From the NCBI RefSeq assembly GCF_016863635.1, contig NZ_BOPG01000037.1, positions 176,288 to 240,287 on the forward strand: a DNA stretch of 64,000 bases, given 5' to 3'. Each line of letters starts with the position of its first letter. Positions within the stretch are counted from its first letter, which is position 1. Positions 49,881 to 59,523 of this stretch are shown in pieces. Below the pieces are notes generated by a model. That model had not been told where the DNA came from, did no database searches, and was given only the letters and a program-made list of their open reading frames with translations. This stretch comes from Virgisporangium aurantiacum (GTDB lineage Bacteria; Actinomycetota; Actinomycetes; Mycobacteriales; Micromonosporaceae). Made by a program: the position numbers and the translations under genes.

Positions 49881-52800
49881 TCAGGACTCCAGGAAGACCA
49901 CGTCCACCCAGTAGTTGTTCGAGGACGTCGTGGTCGGTGCCTCGCCGCCGGGTCCGTACCGGTACACGGAGGTGGCCGCGGTCAGCGGCGGGCTCGACAC
50001 CGGCGTGGCGTAGCCGTCGACGGTCAGGGAGTAGTGGCCCACGGCGGTGTGGTAGGAGACCGTGTACGTGGTGTCGGCGTCGATGGCCACGGGTTCGACG
50101 AACAGCAGGGTCTGCCACCCGTCCGCCGATTCGACGAACGTGCCGGTGGCCATCCTTTCGCCGGTCGGTGACCACAGGGAACCCGTGTGGCTGCCGGTGT
50201 TCTGACTGCCCTTGTAGAAGCGGACCCCGGCCACCTCGCCGGCCACCGACGAGCTGAACCGCACGCCCAGCTCGATCTGGGAGCCGTCGGCCCAGTTCGA
50301 CACCGCGGGCGTGTCGCCGGGCTCGAACAGGGTCTTCGCGCCGGGCGGCGGGCTGGGCGGGGTCGGCGGGCCCGGTGGGTCGCCGGCCGCGACGAACATC
50401 GGGTCGACCCAGTAGTTGGTGGCGTTGTAGCTGGACGTGGGGAAGGCGTCGGAGCCGTACACGTACACGCCGTTGGTGCCGGCGGGAGCGGTGAGGGCGC
50501 CGTCGGTGTTGGTCCAGCCGGTGGCGAAGAAGTTCTGGCTGACGGCGTAGTTGCCGTTCGGCGCCCAGTACGCCACCACGTAGGTCGTGCCGGCCGTCAC
50601 CTCGACGGGCGTGGCGAACTCCACGCTCTGCCAGCCGGAGCCGTTGCTCGCGGGGAAGTTCGCCGTGGCCAGTTCGTCGCCGCCCGCCGAGTACAGCGTG
50701 CCGGTGTGCGGGCCGGTGTTGCCCGGGCCCTGGTAGTAGCGGACCCCGACGACCGTGCCGTCGACCGTCGGCGTGAACCGGACGCCCAGCGTGATGCCGC
50801 CGGCATCGCCCGACGAGGCGACGTCGGGCAGGTCGCCGGGTGCGAACAGCGTCGACACGTTCTCGTGCTCGGACGTGGTGAACGTGAACGTCGCGGGTTC
50901 GGCCATCGGCGTGCCGGTGGCGCCGGTGGCCGCGAGCCGCACGGTGTAGGTCTGCCCGAACGCCAGGGCGGCGGCCGGGGTGAACGTCGCGATACGACTC
51001 GGGGGGTCGTACGCGGTCGCCCCGGGAACGGGCGAGCCGGCTGTGTCCGTCACCTCGAATTGGACGGACGCGGCCGCGACCGGCCGCGAAAACAGTGCGC
51101 TGACGCGGGCATCGACAGCGACCCCGATGGCGCCGGCGGCCGGTGTGGTGGTGAGTACGGACGGCGCCGCGGCCCCGCCGTCGACGAACATCACGTCGAC
51201 GTAGTAGTTGGCGTCGGTGGGGGAGACCTCGGCCGGGAAGCCGGCGCCGAAGCGGTACAACCCGTTGCCGCCGGAGGTCTTTCCGCGCGGGGCGACGAGC
51301 GGCGCGGCGACGTGGTCGCGGCTGCTGAAGAAGCGGTCGTCGGCGGAGTAGCGGCCGTTCGGCGCGAAATAGGACGCGATGTAGGTGGTGCCCGCGGTGA
51401 CCGGCAATGGCTGGCTGAACGTCAGCGTCTGCCAGCCGTTCGCGGACTCGCCGCCGAACGTGCCGGTGCGCAGCACCTCCCCGCTGGCCGACCACACCTG
51501 GCCGGTGTGCGTGCCGGTGTTGCCGGCGCCCTTGTAGAACCGCACGCCGGTGATGGTGCCGTCGTTCTGCGGCACGAACCGCACGCCGAGCGTCACCGCG
51601 CCGGCGTCGTCGGTCGCCGGCACGGCCGGAACCCGTTGGCCGAACAGCGTGCTGGGGCCGGTGAGCGTCAGGCCGACGGTGGACGGCGTCTGCCCGATGT
51701 TGCCGCTGTCGTCGATCGCGCGCACCTTCACGACCTGGCTGCCGGGCCCGTTGCTGTGGAACGTGTAGCTCCACGGCGACGTGCCGCCCGCCGAGATCAC
51801 AGCGGGGTGCCACGACGTGCCGCCGTCGGTGGAGACCTCGATGCCGGCCACCCGGCCGCTGCCCGCGTCGACCGCGGTTCCGGTGACGGTGACGGCGGCG
51901 CCGTTCGCGACCGACGCGCCGTTGGCCGGCGACGCGATCGTGACCGACGGCGCGGTGAAGTCGGTGGACATGGCGGCCGCGTCGAGGTCGCCCATCAGCG
52001 TGGTGGGCTGCGCGCCCATGTCGGCCAGCAGGTTGACGGTGGCCTGCTGCATCGCCGGGTCGGCCGGCGACCGCACGCCGTCGTGCTCCTCGTCGAGCCC
52101 CCACGCCCACTGGATCGTGCCGGCGCCGAACACCAGCGCGCCGCTGGCGGCCCGGTACATCGTCATGTGGTGGGTGGTGGTGCCGGCGGAGGTGACGGAG
52201 CCGAAGTCGCGCAGGTACTCCGGGGACGGGCCGGTGGTGGTCGACAGCCGGATCAGGCCCGGCGGCCGGAAGCCGTTGTCGGGGTCCTCGTTGGACTCGT
52301 ACCCGACGGTGTGCGGCGCCAGCGTCGCGACCTCGCCGTCACCGAGTTCGGCGACGGACGTGTTGCGCCAGAAGCGGTTCCGGCCCTGCTCGGCCGGCAC
52401 CTGCATGGCGAGGTCGGTGTTGTTGGACATGTAGAGGTTGCCGACCAACGCGTTCTCCGGCCGGCCGCCGTCGGACGGCGGGCTGAACCGCGGGTCGCGC
52501 CAGGTGCCCGTCCACTCGGCGGTGGACTCGTCGAGCTTCTTGTTCGCCCAGGTCTCCTTGTAGCAGACCAGCGTGCGGTACGGGGTGTTCGAGCCGTCGG
52601 TGCTGGCCTCCCAGCGCGTCTTCCAGTACACCTCGTTGCCGGTGAAGAAGGCCAGGTTTACGCCGGCGTCGCGGGCGGCCTCCACATTGGAGCGCTGCTG
52701 CGCCGACCAGTACTCGTCGTGCCCCACCGACAGGAACGTGCGGTGGTTGCGGATCAGGTTGCCGCGCCGGTCGGAGTCGACGTCGGTGGTGTAGCTGATG

Positions 52801-53657
52801 TCGTACCCGTTGCGCTCGAGGAACCGGATCATCGGGTACTCGTTGCTGAAGAACCAGTCGCGGCCGTTGCCGACCTGGCGGGTGCCGAACGGCCGGTTGT
52901 AGGAGACCTTCAGCGCCCGGCCCTGCGGACCGCCCCAGTAGTAGTTCGAGCCGCCGTAGTCGTTGTACGCCTGCCACGTGGCGTCGGACGTCTGGAAGAA
53001 CAGGTCCGAGGTGCTGGTGTCGTCGCGGACGACGAAGATCATGTGACTCTTGCCGACCTCGCCGTCGGTGCGGACGAGCTTCGCCACGTAGACGCCTGAC
53101 GTGGCGGTGGCCGGCACCTGCCACGACGCCGACACCTGCCACGGACCGCAGTCGAAGATCTCCGTGTCCTCGTTGGTGATGCACTGGTCCTCGAGGTTGC
53201 CGCGGGCGATCGCCGCGTCGGGCTCGACCGTGTCCATCTTGCGGGCGCCCTTGCCGTCGTACCAGCCCATCCGGTAGATGTCGATGCGGTACGACGTGGC
53301 GACCGTCGAGATCTTGAAGTCGACCCGGCCGCCCCTGTTGACGCTGATGTCGGTGGTGAACCCCTGGAGTTCCCAGTCGCCCCCGCCGTAGATGTCGTCC
53401 CACACCTCCGGCTCGACGCCGTCGGCCCGGTTCTCGCACGCGATCGCGTTGCCGGTGCACGCCTCCTCCGCCGACGCGGGCACGCCGGCCACGACGCCGG
53501 CGACCAGCAGCCACCAGACGGCGAGCGCCGTGATGATCCGGCGCCGGTTCCGCGGGGTCCGCAGCGCGTGCAGGAACGGCCGGATTCGTGGGATTGCGGA
53601 CGGAATCAGGGCGTGCCGGCCGCGACGGGACCGGCCGACACCGGATAACGGGATCAC
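49881..53657 (-). CDS. Large secreted protein: DMFase-beta-like domain, Ig-like modules and three DUF4082 domains
   Basis: 1,258 residues from GTG 53657, behind TACTAT with a 7-nt spacer. Signal/anchor helix about 41-63, cut near PASA. Residues about 70-555 form the N,N-dimethylformamidase beta-subunit-like domain (GRVDFKISTVATSYRIDIYRMGWYDG, LSVGHDEYW, MTMYRAASGALVFGAGTIQWAWGL). An Ig-like module follows (about 565-655), then DUF4082 copies at about 660-815, 925-1085 and 1100-1258, each ending YWVD-type, with a Big_5-like module before the second. DUF4082 is thought to bind carbohydrate. Function of the whole is unknown; extracellular. Confidence 0.82.
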   Translation of the reverse strand: MIPLSGVGRSRRGRHALIPSAIPRIRPFLHALRTPRNRRRIITALAVWWLLVAGVVAGVPASAEEACTGNAIACENRADGVEPEVWDDIYGGGDWELQGFTTDISVNRGGRVDFKISTVATSYRIDIYRMGWYDGKGARKMDTVEPDAAIARGNLEDQCITNEDTEIFDCGPWQVSASWQVPATATSGVYVAKLVRTDGEVGKSHMIFVVRDDTSTSDLFFQTSDATWQAYNDYGGSNYYWGGPQGRALKVSYNRPFGTRQVGNGRDWFFSNEYPMIRFLERNGYDISYTTDVDSDRRGNLIRNHRTFLSVGHDEYWSAQQRSNVEAARDAGVNLAFFTGNEVYWKTRWEASTDGSNTPYRTLVCYKETWANKKLDESTAEWTGTWRDPRFSPPSDGGRPENALVGNLYMSNNTDLAMQVPAEQGRNRFWRNTSVAELGDGEVATLAPHTVGYESNEDPDNGFRPPGLIRLSTTTGPSPEYLRDFGSVTSAGTTTHHMTMYRAASGALVFGAGTIQWAWGLDEEHDGVRSPADPAMQQATVNLLADMGAQPTTLMGDLDAAAMSTDFTAPSVTIASPANGASVANGAAVTVTGTAVDAGSGRVAGIEVSTDGGTSWHPAVISAGGTSPWSYTFHSNGPGSQVVKVRAIDDSGNIGQTPSTVGLTLTGPSTLFGQRVPAVPATDDAGAVTLGVRFVPQNDGTITGVRFYKGAGNTGTHTGQVWSASGEVLRTGTFGGESANGWQTLTFSQPLPVTAGTTYIASYFAPNGRYSADDRFFSSRDHVAAPLVAPRGKTSGGNGLYRFGAGFPAEVSPTDANYYVDVMFVDGGAAAPSVLTTTPAAGAIGVAVDARVSALFSRPVAAASVQFEVTDTAGSPVPGATAYDPPSRIATFTPAAALAFGQTYTVRLAATGATGTPMAEPATFTFTTSEHENVSTLFAPGDLPDVASSGDAGGITLGVRFTPTVDGTVVGVRYYQGPGNTGPHTGTLYSAGGDELATANFPASNGSGWQSVEFATPVEVTAGTTYVVAYWAPNGNYAVSQNFFATGWTNTDGALTAPAGTNGVYVYGSDAFPTSSYNATNYWVDPMFVAAGDPPGPPTPPSPPPGAKTLFEPGDTPAVSNWADGSQIELGVRFSSSVAGEVAGVRFYKGSQNTGSHTGSLWSPTGERMATGTFVESADGWQTLLFVEPVAIDADTTYTVSYHTAVGHYSLTVDGYATPVSSPPLTAATSVYRYGPGGEAPTTTSSNNYWVDVVFLES

Positions 53658-53664
53658 GCGCGGG

Positions 53665-53670
53665 ATAGTA
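53665..53670 (-). promoter_or_regulatory. -10-like TACTAT before the GTG at 53657
   Basis: Seven-nt spacer; leaderless start even though the product is a long secreted protein. Confidence 0.45.
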
Positions 53671-53792
53671 GTGACCCCGTGCGACCGGGACGTGGCGGGG
53701 TCCGCCGTTCCGTGTGGTGATCGTGTGGTGGTTCCTCATAGCCTGCGCCGGTTTGCCACAACGAAATCGACAACCGTCCAAAGGGGACCGTC

Positions 53793-54020
53793 ATGACCAC
53801 GACAGCTACGCAGACCGGCCAGAAGTCCTGGGTGGTCGCGCTGGTGCTGTGCCTGTTCCTCGGCATGCTCGGCGCGCACCGCTTCTACGCCGGCAAGATC
53901 GGCACCGGCATCCTCCAGATTCTCACCTTCGGCGGCCTCGGCCTCTGGGTGCTGATCGACCTGATCATGATCCTGGTCGGCAAGTTCGCCGACAAGGACG
54001 GCAACGCGCTCGCGCGCTGA
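53793..54020 (+). CDS. TM2-domain membrane protein
   Basis: 75 residues from ATG 53793 with AAAGGGGA upstream. Two helices joined by the TM2 signature GAHRFYAGKIGTGILQ and ending LIDLIMILVGKFADKDGN. TM2 proteins are small and widespread; role unknown. A strong T-tailed terminator follows. Confidence 0.88.
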   Translation: MTTTATQTGQKSWVVALVLCLFLGMLGAHRFYAGKIGTGILQILTFGGLGLWVLIDLIMILVGKFADKDGNALAR

Positions 54021-54062
54021 CGCCGTCGGGCCCCGCTGACGTGGGGCTGCTGCTGTGAGACC

Positions 54063-54093
54063 GCTGTCGCGGGCCCCGGAGGCCCGCGACAGC
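54063..54093 (+). terminator. Intrinsic terminator with T-tract
   Basis: 13-bp perfect arms GCTGTCGCGGGCC / GGCCCGCGACAGC with a 5-nt loop, followed by CCCCTTTT. One of the few canonical terminators in the window. Confidence 0.85.
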
Positions 54094-54314
54094 CCCTTTT
54101 CCGGGCTGCGGCAAGGCCCCCCCAAGGGAAAGCTTTAATTGACGGGCGTCGAAGGGCGACAGAGCATAGCGGCAAGAGCCGATCGTGACGCGGGGACGAC
54201 CCGCGCCGGCTTCGACCTCCCTTTCCCGCTGTGTCAGTGCCGAGCGCGCCCGTCGCACACCGTCGAAACCACCGGTTGCCACGGGACGGCCACAGCCCTC
54301 GCCTTGGAGGCGAC

Positions 54315-56585
54315 ATGGGTCCACATCGTCCAAGCCGGTGGCGCCGGCCGTTGCTGGCCGCGTCGGTCACCGTGCTCGTCGCGGCCGCGACCGTGCTCAC
54401 CAGCGCGCCCACCGCGCACGCCGCCCTGTTCTTCGAGGTGCCCAGCCTCGACGGGTCCGGGAACAACACGGCCAACCCCAACTGGGGCCGGTCCGGGCAG
54501 AACTACACCCGGGTGGCCGCCGCCAGGTACACCGACGGCCGGAGCGGGGTGGTGACCGGACCGAACGCCCGGTACATCAGCAACCGCGTCTTCGGTGACA
54601 GCAACATCAACATCTTCTCCGGACGCGGAACGACCGGCTGGGTGTGGACGTGGGGCCAGTTCCTCGACCACACGTTCGGTCTCCGGTTGGACTCCTCGGA
54701 GCCGTTCAACATCCCGTTCAACGCGGCCGACCCGATGGAGGACTACACCAACGACTTCGGCGTCATCGCGCTGAACCGCTCGGCGGCGGCGCCCGGCACC
54801 GGCGTCACGAACGTGCGCCAGCAGGTCAACACCGAGAGTTCGTACCTGAACGCGGCCGCGGTGTACGGCAACACCAACGCCCGTCTCGACTGGATCCGCG
54901 GCGGATCGCTGGACGGCAATCCCACCAACAACGACGCGACGCTCATGCTGCCCGGCGGCTACCTGCCGACCGCGGCCGCGCGGGGGAACCCGGCGAACGC
55001 GCCGGTGTTCGACGTCGACGGCGTGCTGCGGGCCAACCCCAGCGTCGGCACCGTCGCCGGGGACGTGCGGTCGAACGAGAACATCAACCTGACGGCGACG
55101 CACACGCTGTTCGCCCGCGAGCACAACCGCATCGTCTCCCGGCTGCCGAACACGCTGACCGCCGAGGAGAAGTTCCAGGTTGCGCGGCGCGTGGTCATGG
55201 CCGAGCAGCAGTACATCACCTACAACGAGTTCCTGCCGGCAGTGGGCCTGAACATGCCCGCGTACACCGGCTACAAGTCGAACGTCAACGCGGCCCTCAG
55301 CAACGAGTTCGCCGCCGCCGGGTACCGGATGCACAGCATGATCCACTCGGAGACGGAGATCGAGACGAACGTCAACCGGTACAGCCAGGCGACGCTCGAC
55401 AACTTCCGGGCGCAGGGCATCGAGGTCGTGGTGGACGGCCCCACCGTCGAGCTGGCCGTCATGCTGAACGTGGCGTTCTTCAACCCGCAGCTCGTACCGG
55501 CGTTGCAACTCGGCCCACTGCTGCAGGGGATCGGCGCCGAACGCCAGTACCGCAACGACGAGCAGTTCGCCAACGCGCTGCGCAGTGTGCTGTTCCAGGT
55601 GCCGCGGCCGGGCAGCGACCCGGCGTGCCGGGCCGACGTGCCCGAGCAGGTGCAGTGCTTCCGCGGCGTCACGGACCTCGGCGCCATCGACATCGTGCGG
55701 GCGCTCGACCACGGCCTGCCGAGCTACAACCAGTTGCGGCAGGCGTACGGGCTGCCGGCGCGGAATTCGTTCACCGCGATCACCGGTGAGTCGACCGACC
55801 AGTTCCCGGCCGGCAGCGGCGTCGACAACCCGAACAGCCTCGACGTGGTCGCCCTCTCCGACGTCGACGGCACCCCGATCGACCTCGCCGACGAGGACGC
55901 CGTCGAGGCGAACGCCACCGACCAGGTGCGCCGCTCGACGGTCGCCGCCCGGTTGCGGGCGATCTACGGCAACGTCAACAACGTCGACGCGTTCACCGGG
56001 ATCATCGCCGAGCCGCGGCTGCCCGGCAGCGAACTCGGCGAACTGCAGAGCGCGATCTGGATGCGCCAGTTCACCGCCCTGCGCGACGGCGACCGGTTCT
56101 TCTTCGGGAACCAGGCGTCGGCGCTCGACCAGATCAGGTCGCAGTTCGGCGTGGACTTCCGGCTGTCGCTCAAGGACATCATCGTCGCCAACTCCGACGC
56201 CGAGGCCGACGAGATGAACAACAACGTCTTCATCATCCCGGACGCCGACCTCCCGCCGACGACCTGCACGGTGACGAGCGTTCTGAACAGCCAGTGGAAC
56301 GGCGGCTACCAGCTCAGCCACACGATCACCAACACCGGCAGCACGCCGCTCAACGGGTGGTCGGTGCAGTACCGGATGCCGTCCGGACAACGCATCACCC
56401 AGCTGTGGAACGGAGTGGTGACCCAGAACGGGACGTTGGTGACGATCCGCAATGCCGACTGGAACCGCACGATCCCGCCGGGCGGCTCGGTGAACGACGT
56501 GGGGTTCCTCGCCACGTGGGACAACGCCGTGAATGCCCGACCGGTGGGCGCCACCGCCAACGGCCGGCGGTGCGCGACGACCTGA
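54315..56585 (+). CDS. Secreted animal-type heme peroxidase fused to a CBM2
   Basis: 756 residues from ATG 54315 with TTGGAGG upstream. Signal peptide 1-36 (cut after AHA). The heme peroxidase domain (about 40-640) has distal H119 (WGQFLDHTFG), distal R268 (LFAREHNRI) and proximal H340 (GYRMHSMI), the animal/cyclo-oxygenase-type set. The last 100 residues are a CBM2 cellulose-binding module (QWNGGYQLSHTITNTGSTPLNGWSV). It would generate oxidants or radicals on plant cell-wall surfaces. Not a frameshift fusion; the linker is short and in frame. Confidence 0.9.
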   Translation: MGPHRPSRWRRPLLAASVTVLVAAATVLTSAPTAHAALFFEVPSLDGSGNNTANPNWGRSGQNYTRVAAARYTDGRSGVVTGPNARYISNRVFGDSNINIFSGRGTTGWVWTWGQFLDHTFGLRLDSSEPFNIPFNAADPMEDYTNDFGVIALNRSAAAPGTGVTNVRQQVNTESSYLNAAAVYGNTNARLDWIRGGSLDGNPTNNDATLMLPGGYLPTAAARGNPANAPVFDVDGVLRANPSVGTVAGDVRSNENINLTATHTLFAREHNRIVSRLPNTLTAEEKFQVARRVVMAEQQYITYNEFLPAVGLNMPAYTGYKSNVNAALSNEFAAAGYRMHSMIHSETEIETNVNRYSQATLDNFRAQGIEVVVDGPTVELAVMLNVAFFNPQLVPALQLGPLLQGIGAERQYRNDEQFANALRSVLFQVPRPGSDPACRADVPEQVQCFRGVTDLGAIDIVRALDHGLPSYNQLRQAYGLPARNSFTAITGESTDQFPAGSGVDNPNSLDVVALSDVDGTPIDLADEDAVEANATDQVRRSTVAARLRAIYGNVNNVDAFTGIIAEPRLPGSELGELQSAIWMRQFTALRDGDRFFFGNQASALDQIRSQFGVDFRLSLKDIIVANSDAEADEMNNNVFIIPDADLPPTTCTVTSVLNSQWNGGYQLSHTITNTGSTPLNGWSVQYRMPSGQRITQLWNGVVTQNGTLVTIRNADWNRTIPPGGSVNDVGFLATWDNAVNARPVGATANGRRCATT

Positions 56586-56600
56586 TCCGGGGTGGCGGCC

Positions 56601-56646
56601 CCTGGGCCGGTGGTGGGTGCAGGCGGGCGCCCACCACCGGCCCAGG
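56601..56646. terminator. Bidirectional hairpin terminator, 17-bp arms
   Basis: Arms 56601-56617 (CCTGGGCCGGTGGTGGG) and 56630-56646 are perfect complements around a 12-nt loop, between the convergent peroxidase and ligA genes. Confidence 0.75.
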
Positions 56647-56678
56647 TCTGCCGCTGTGAGTCCTCAGCCCAGAATCGT

Positions 56679-58817
56679 TCAGGCCAGAATCGTGGCGACC
56701 GCGTCGGCGTCGCCGGCCCGGTGGGCGGCCAGCAGCTTGGCGAACTCGTCGGACGGCAGGATGCGCAGGCCGAGTTCCTCGGCCTTCGCCGCCTTGGTGC
56801 CCGCACCGTCGCCGACCACGACCAGATCCGTCTTCTTCGACACCGATCCGGACGACTTGCCGCCCAGCTCCTCGACCGCCTCGTTGCCCTCGTTGCGGGT
56901 GAGCCCCGGCACCGACCCCGTGACCACGACGGTCATCGGCGTGCCGTCGGGCCGCCGCAACGGAAGCGCGGCACCGGAATCCGCACCGGAATCCGTGGCC
57001 GGCGCGGCGCCGGGCGCGGCCGGGGGAGTGGCGCCGGGCTCGACCATGTTGACGCCGCGCGCGATGAGCTTCGCGACGACCGGTGCCAGCTCGACCAGTT
57101 CCGCCGCGATGACCGTGGCCCGCTCCGGGCCGACGCCTTCGACCTGTTGCAGCGCCTCGATGTCGGCGGCGAGCAGGTTCTGCATGGTGGCGAAGTGCCG
57201 GGCCAGCCGGCGCGACATCGACCGGCCGGTCATCCGTACGCCGAGACCGGTGAGCACCCGCGAGAGCGGCTTCTCCTTGCTCGCCCGGATGTTGTCGACG
57301 AGCTTGGTGGCGGACGTGCGGCCGAGCCGGTCGAGCTGCTCCAGCGTCTCGACGTCGAGGTCGTACAGGTCGGCGGGGTCGACGACGAGGCCGCGGGCGA
57401 CCAGGCCGCGGATGATGGTGTCGCCGAGGCCCTCGATGTCCATGCTGTCGCGGGCCGCGAAGTAGCCCAGCGCCTCGGCGGCGCCGCACGCCCGGCCGCG
57501 CAGGCAGCGCCAGCGCTTCTGTGACGTGTCGATGTCGCCGCCGCAGCGCGGGCACACCGTGGGCGGCTCGAACGGCACCGCGTCGGCGGGACGCGCGTCG
57601 TGCTGCGCACCGGTGATCTCGGGGATGACGTCGCCGGCCCGCCGCACGAACACGGTGTCGCCGACCCGCACGTCGCGCCGTACCAGGTCGCCGAAGTTGT
57701 GCAGTGTCGCCGACGTGACCACGACGCCGCCCACCTGCACCGGCGCCAGCACCGCCACCGGTGTGATGACGCCGGTGCGGCCGACCTGCACCTCGATGCC
57801 CTCAAGGATGGTGGTGCGGGTGTCGGCCGGGAATTTGAACGCGATCGCCCAGCGGGGCGCCCGGCTCGACGAGCCCGCCTGGTTGCGGTCGTCGGCCTTG
57901 TCGGCCTTGACCACCGCACCGTCGACCGCGAACCCGAGCTCGCCCCGGCGCGCGCCCAGCGACCGCACCGCGGCCACCACCTCGTCGACCGACTCGCAGC
58001 GGGCCATTCCGGCGGTGGACCCGCCGGTGGTGGCCAGCCCCAGCGCGGTGACGCGGGCCATCGCCCCGCTGTGGCTGTCGTGCTCGGCGGCGGGCAGGTC
58101 CTGGACGCTGTACGCGAAGAAGCTCAGCGGTGCGTCGTACTTCCGGTCCTGCGCGCGCAGGGTGCCGGCGGCGCCGCTGCGCGGGTTGGCGAACGGCGGC
58201 TCGCCGTGCCCGGTGCGAAGCTCGTTGGCCCGTTCGAAGTCGGCCTCGGTCATGAACACCTCGCCGCGCACCTCGACGGTGACCGGCTCGGCCATCATGA
58301 CCGGCAGCCCGGCGACCAGCCGCGACTGCGGCGTGACGTCTTCACCGGCGAGGCCGTCGCCCCGGGTGACCAGCCGGTCGAGCCGTCCGTCGACGTACCG
58401 GGCCGACACGGCCATCCCGTCGATCTTCGGCTCGACCGTGAACCCGCCGACCGGCCGGCCCAGCAGTTTCTCCAGCCGGCCCGCCCAGCCGCGCAGCCCG
58501 TCGTCGTCGAAGACGTTGTCGAGGCTCAGCATCGGCGTGCTGTGCGGGACGTCGCCCCCCGCCGCACCGGCCGCCACCGTGACGGTCGGCGACGCCTCCA
58601 CCGTCCACTCGGGACGGGCCGCCTCGGTGGCGGCCACCCGGGCCACCAGCGCGTCGTACGCCGCGTCGTCGATCACCAGGTCGGTGCCGGCGTAGTACGC
58701 CTCGGCGGCCGACCGGATCGCGGCGACGGCATCGCGGTATCCGGCCTCGTCGGGAAACGGCTCGGCGAGCCGCGCATCCACGACCGGATCGACCTCGGCG
58801 GGTGGCACCGAAGACAT
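56679..58817 (-). CDS. ligA: NAD-dependent DNA ligase LigA
   Basis: 712 residues from ATG 58817 with GGGGGAA upstream. Domain Ia (YYAGTDLVIDDAAYDALV), adenylation domain with K131-x-D-G (EPKIDGMAVS), OB fold, four-Cys zinc finger (CPRCGGDIDTSQKRWRCLRGRAC), helix-hairpin-helix repeats (LLAADIEALQQVEGVGPERA) and a C-terminal BRCT (GKSSGSVSKKTDLVVVG). It seals nicks using NAD+. A Pro/Ala-rich insert precedes the BRCT. Whether this is the sole or a second LigA of the genome cannot be told; gatABC, its usual actinobacterial neighbours, are absent. Confidence 0.93.
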   Translation of the reverse strand: MSSVPPAEVDPVVDARLAEPFPDEAGYRDAVAAIRSAAEAYYAGTDLVIDDAAYDALVARVAATEAARPEWTVEASPTVTVAAGAAGGDVPHSTPMLSLDNVFDDDGLRGWAGRLEKLLGRPVGGFTVEPKIDGMAVSARYVDGRLDRLVTRGDGLAGEDVTPQSRLVAGLPVMMAEPVTVEVRGEVFMTEADFERANELRTGHGEPPFANPRSGAAGTLRAQDRKYDAPLSFFAYSVQDLPAAEHDSHSGAMARVTALGLATTGGSTAGMARCESVDEVVAAVRSLGARRGELGFAVDGAVVKADKADDRNQAGSSSRAPRWAIAFKFPADTRTTILEGIEVQVGRTGVITPVAVLAPVQVGGVVVTSATLHNFGDLVRRDVRVGDTVFVRRAGDVIPEITGAQHDARPADAVPFEPPTVCPRCGGDIDTSQKRWRCLRGRACGAAEALGYFAARDSMDIEGLGDTIIRGLVARGLVVDPADLYDLDVETLEQLDRLGRTSATKLVDNIRASKEKPLSRVLTGLGVRMTGRSMSRRLARHFATMQNLLAADIEALQQVEGVGPERATVIAAELVELAPVVAKLIARGVNMVEPGATPPAAPGAAPATDSGADSGAALPLRRPDGTPMTVVVTGSVPGLTRNEGNEAVEELGGKSSGSVSKKTDLVVVGDGAGTKAAKAEELGLRILPSDEFAKLLAAHRAGDADAVATILA

Positions 58818-58971
58818 GAGTTCCCCCAAACGCTGTCGGAATACCCAGATCCTAGAAGCCCGGTACGACAGGAACGGTTTGCGCCGATTAAGAGTTCTGC
58901 AAGGACCGTGCAGGCGCGGCACGGAAAACTCATTTCCGCCGATGCTGTCCAGTCCGGGGGGATCCGCCAGC

Positions 58972-59523
58972 ATGTTCTCGCAGTTGTTGTACAGCCACCG
59001 CCGCCGCCGCGCGTTGTCGCAGGAGGACCTCGCGCGGCGCGCCGGGATCACCGCCCGGAGCATCCGGAACCTGGAGGTCGGCAGCGTCCGCGCGCCGCGG
59101 CCGGGCACCGTCCGGCGGCTCGCCGACGGGCTCGCGCTCGCCGGCGCCGACCGGGAGCGCTTCGAAACCGCGGCGGTCGCCACCTATCTGGGCCGTCCGC
59201 CGGCGCCGGGCCCGGTCGGTGAAAGCGGGGTGACGCACGTGAGCGGCGCCGTCACCGTCCAGTGGACGTCCGACCGGGAGTTCTGCGTGACCGTACGGGG
59301 GCACGCAGCACCCGACACGGCCGGGCGGCCGGCAGACCTGCTGCGGGCGGCGCTCGCGGCGCTGGCCGCCGGCGAACGGCTAACCCCGCCGGCGCCCGGA
59401 GAGCCAGTCGGTGTCCCGCGCGCGGCGACCGCGGTTGTCGGTCCAGCTGGGATCGAGGCCGGCGTGCAGCAGGCGCTGGATCAGCTCGGCGTCCGCGATC
59501 TGGTCGGCGAGGTGCAGCAGTGA
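58972..59523 (+). CDS. XRE-family HTH protein, possibly C-terminally altered
   Basis: 183 residues from ATG 58972 (ATG 58942 also in frame). The N-terminal 75 residues match the HTH that opens many actinobacterial signalling proteins (HRRRRALSQEDLARRAGITARSIRNLEVGSVRAPRPGTVRRLADGL). The rest is low complexity and the last 48 codons are antisense to the ankyrin gene. That overlap (144 bp) and the lack of a known C-terminal domain suggest a gene whose original 3' part was replaced. Confidence 0.55.
   Translation: MFSQLLYSHRRRRALSQEDLARRAGITARSIRNLEVGSVRAPRPGTVRRLADGLALAGADRERFETAAVATYLGRPPAPGPVGESGVTHVSGAVTVQWTSDREFCVTVRGHAAPDTAGRPADLLRAALAALAAGERLTPPAPGEPVGVPRAATAVVGPAGIEAGVQQALDQLGVRDLVGEVQQ

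Noticed and set aside
50187..53099. A 970-codon plus-strand frame
   Set aside because: Exactly antisense to the DUF4082 protein, which has clear domains and a promoter. The antisense product has no recognisable fold.
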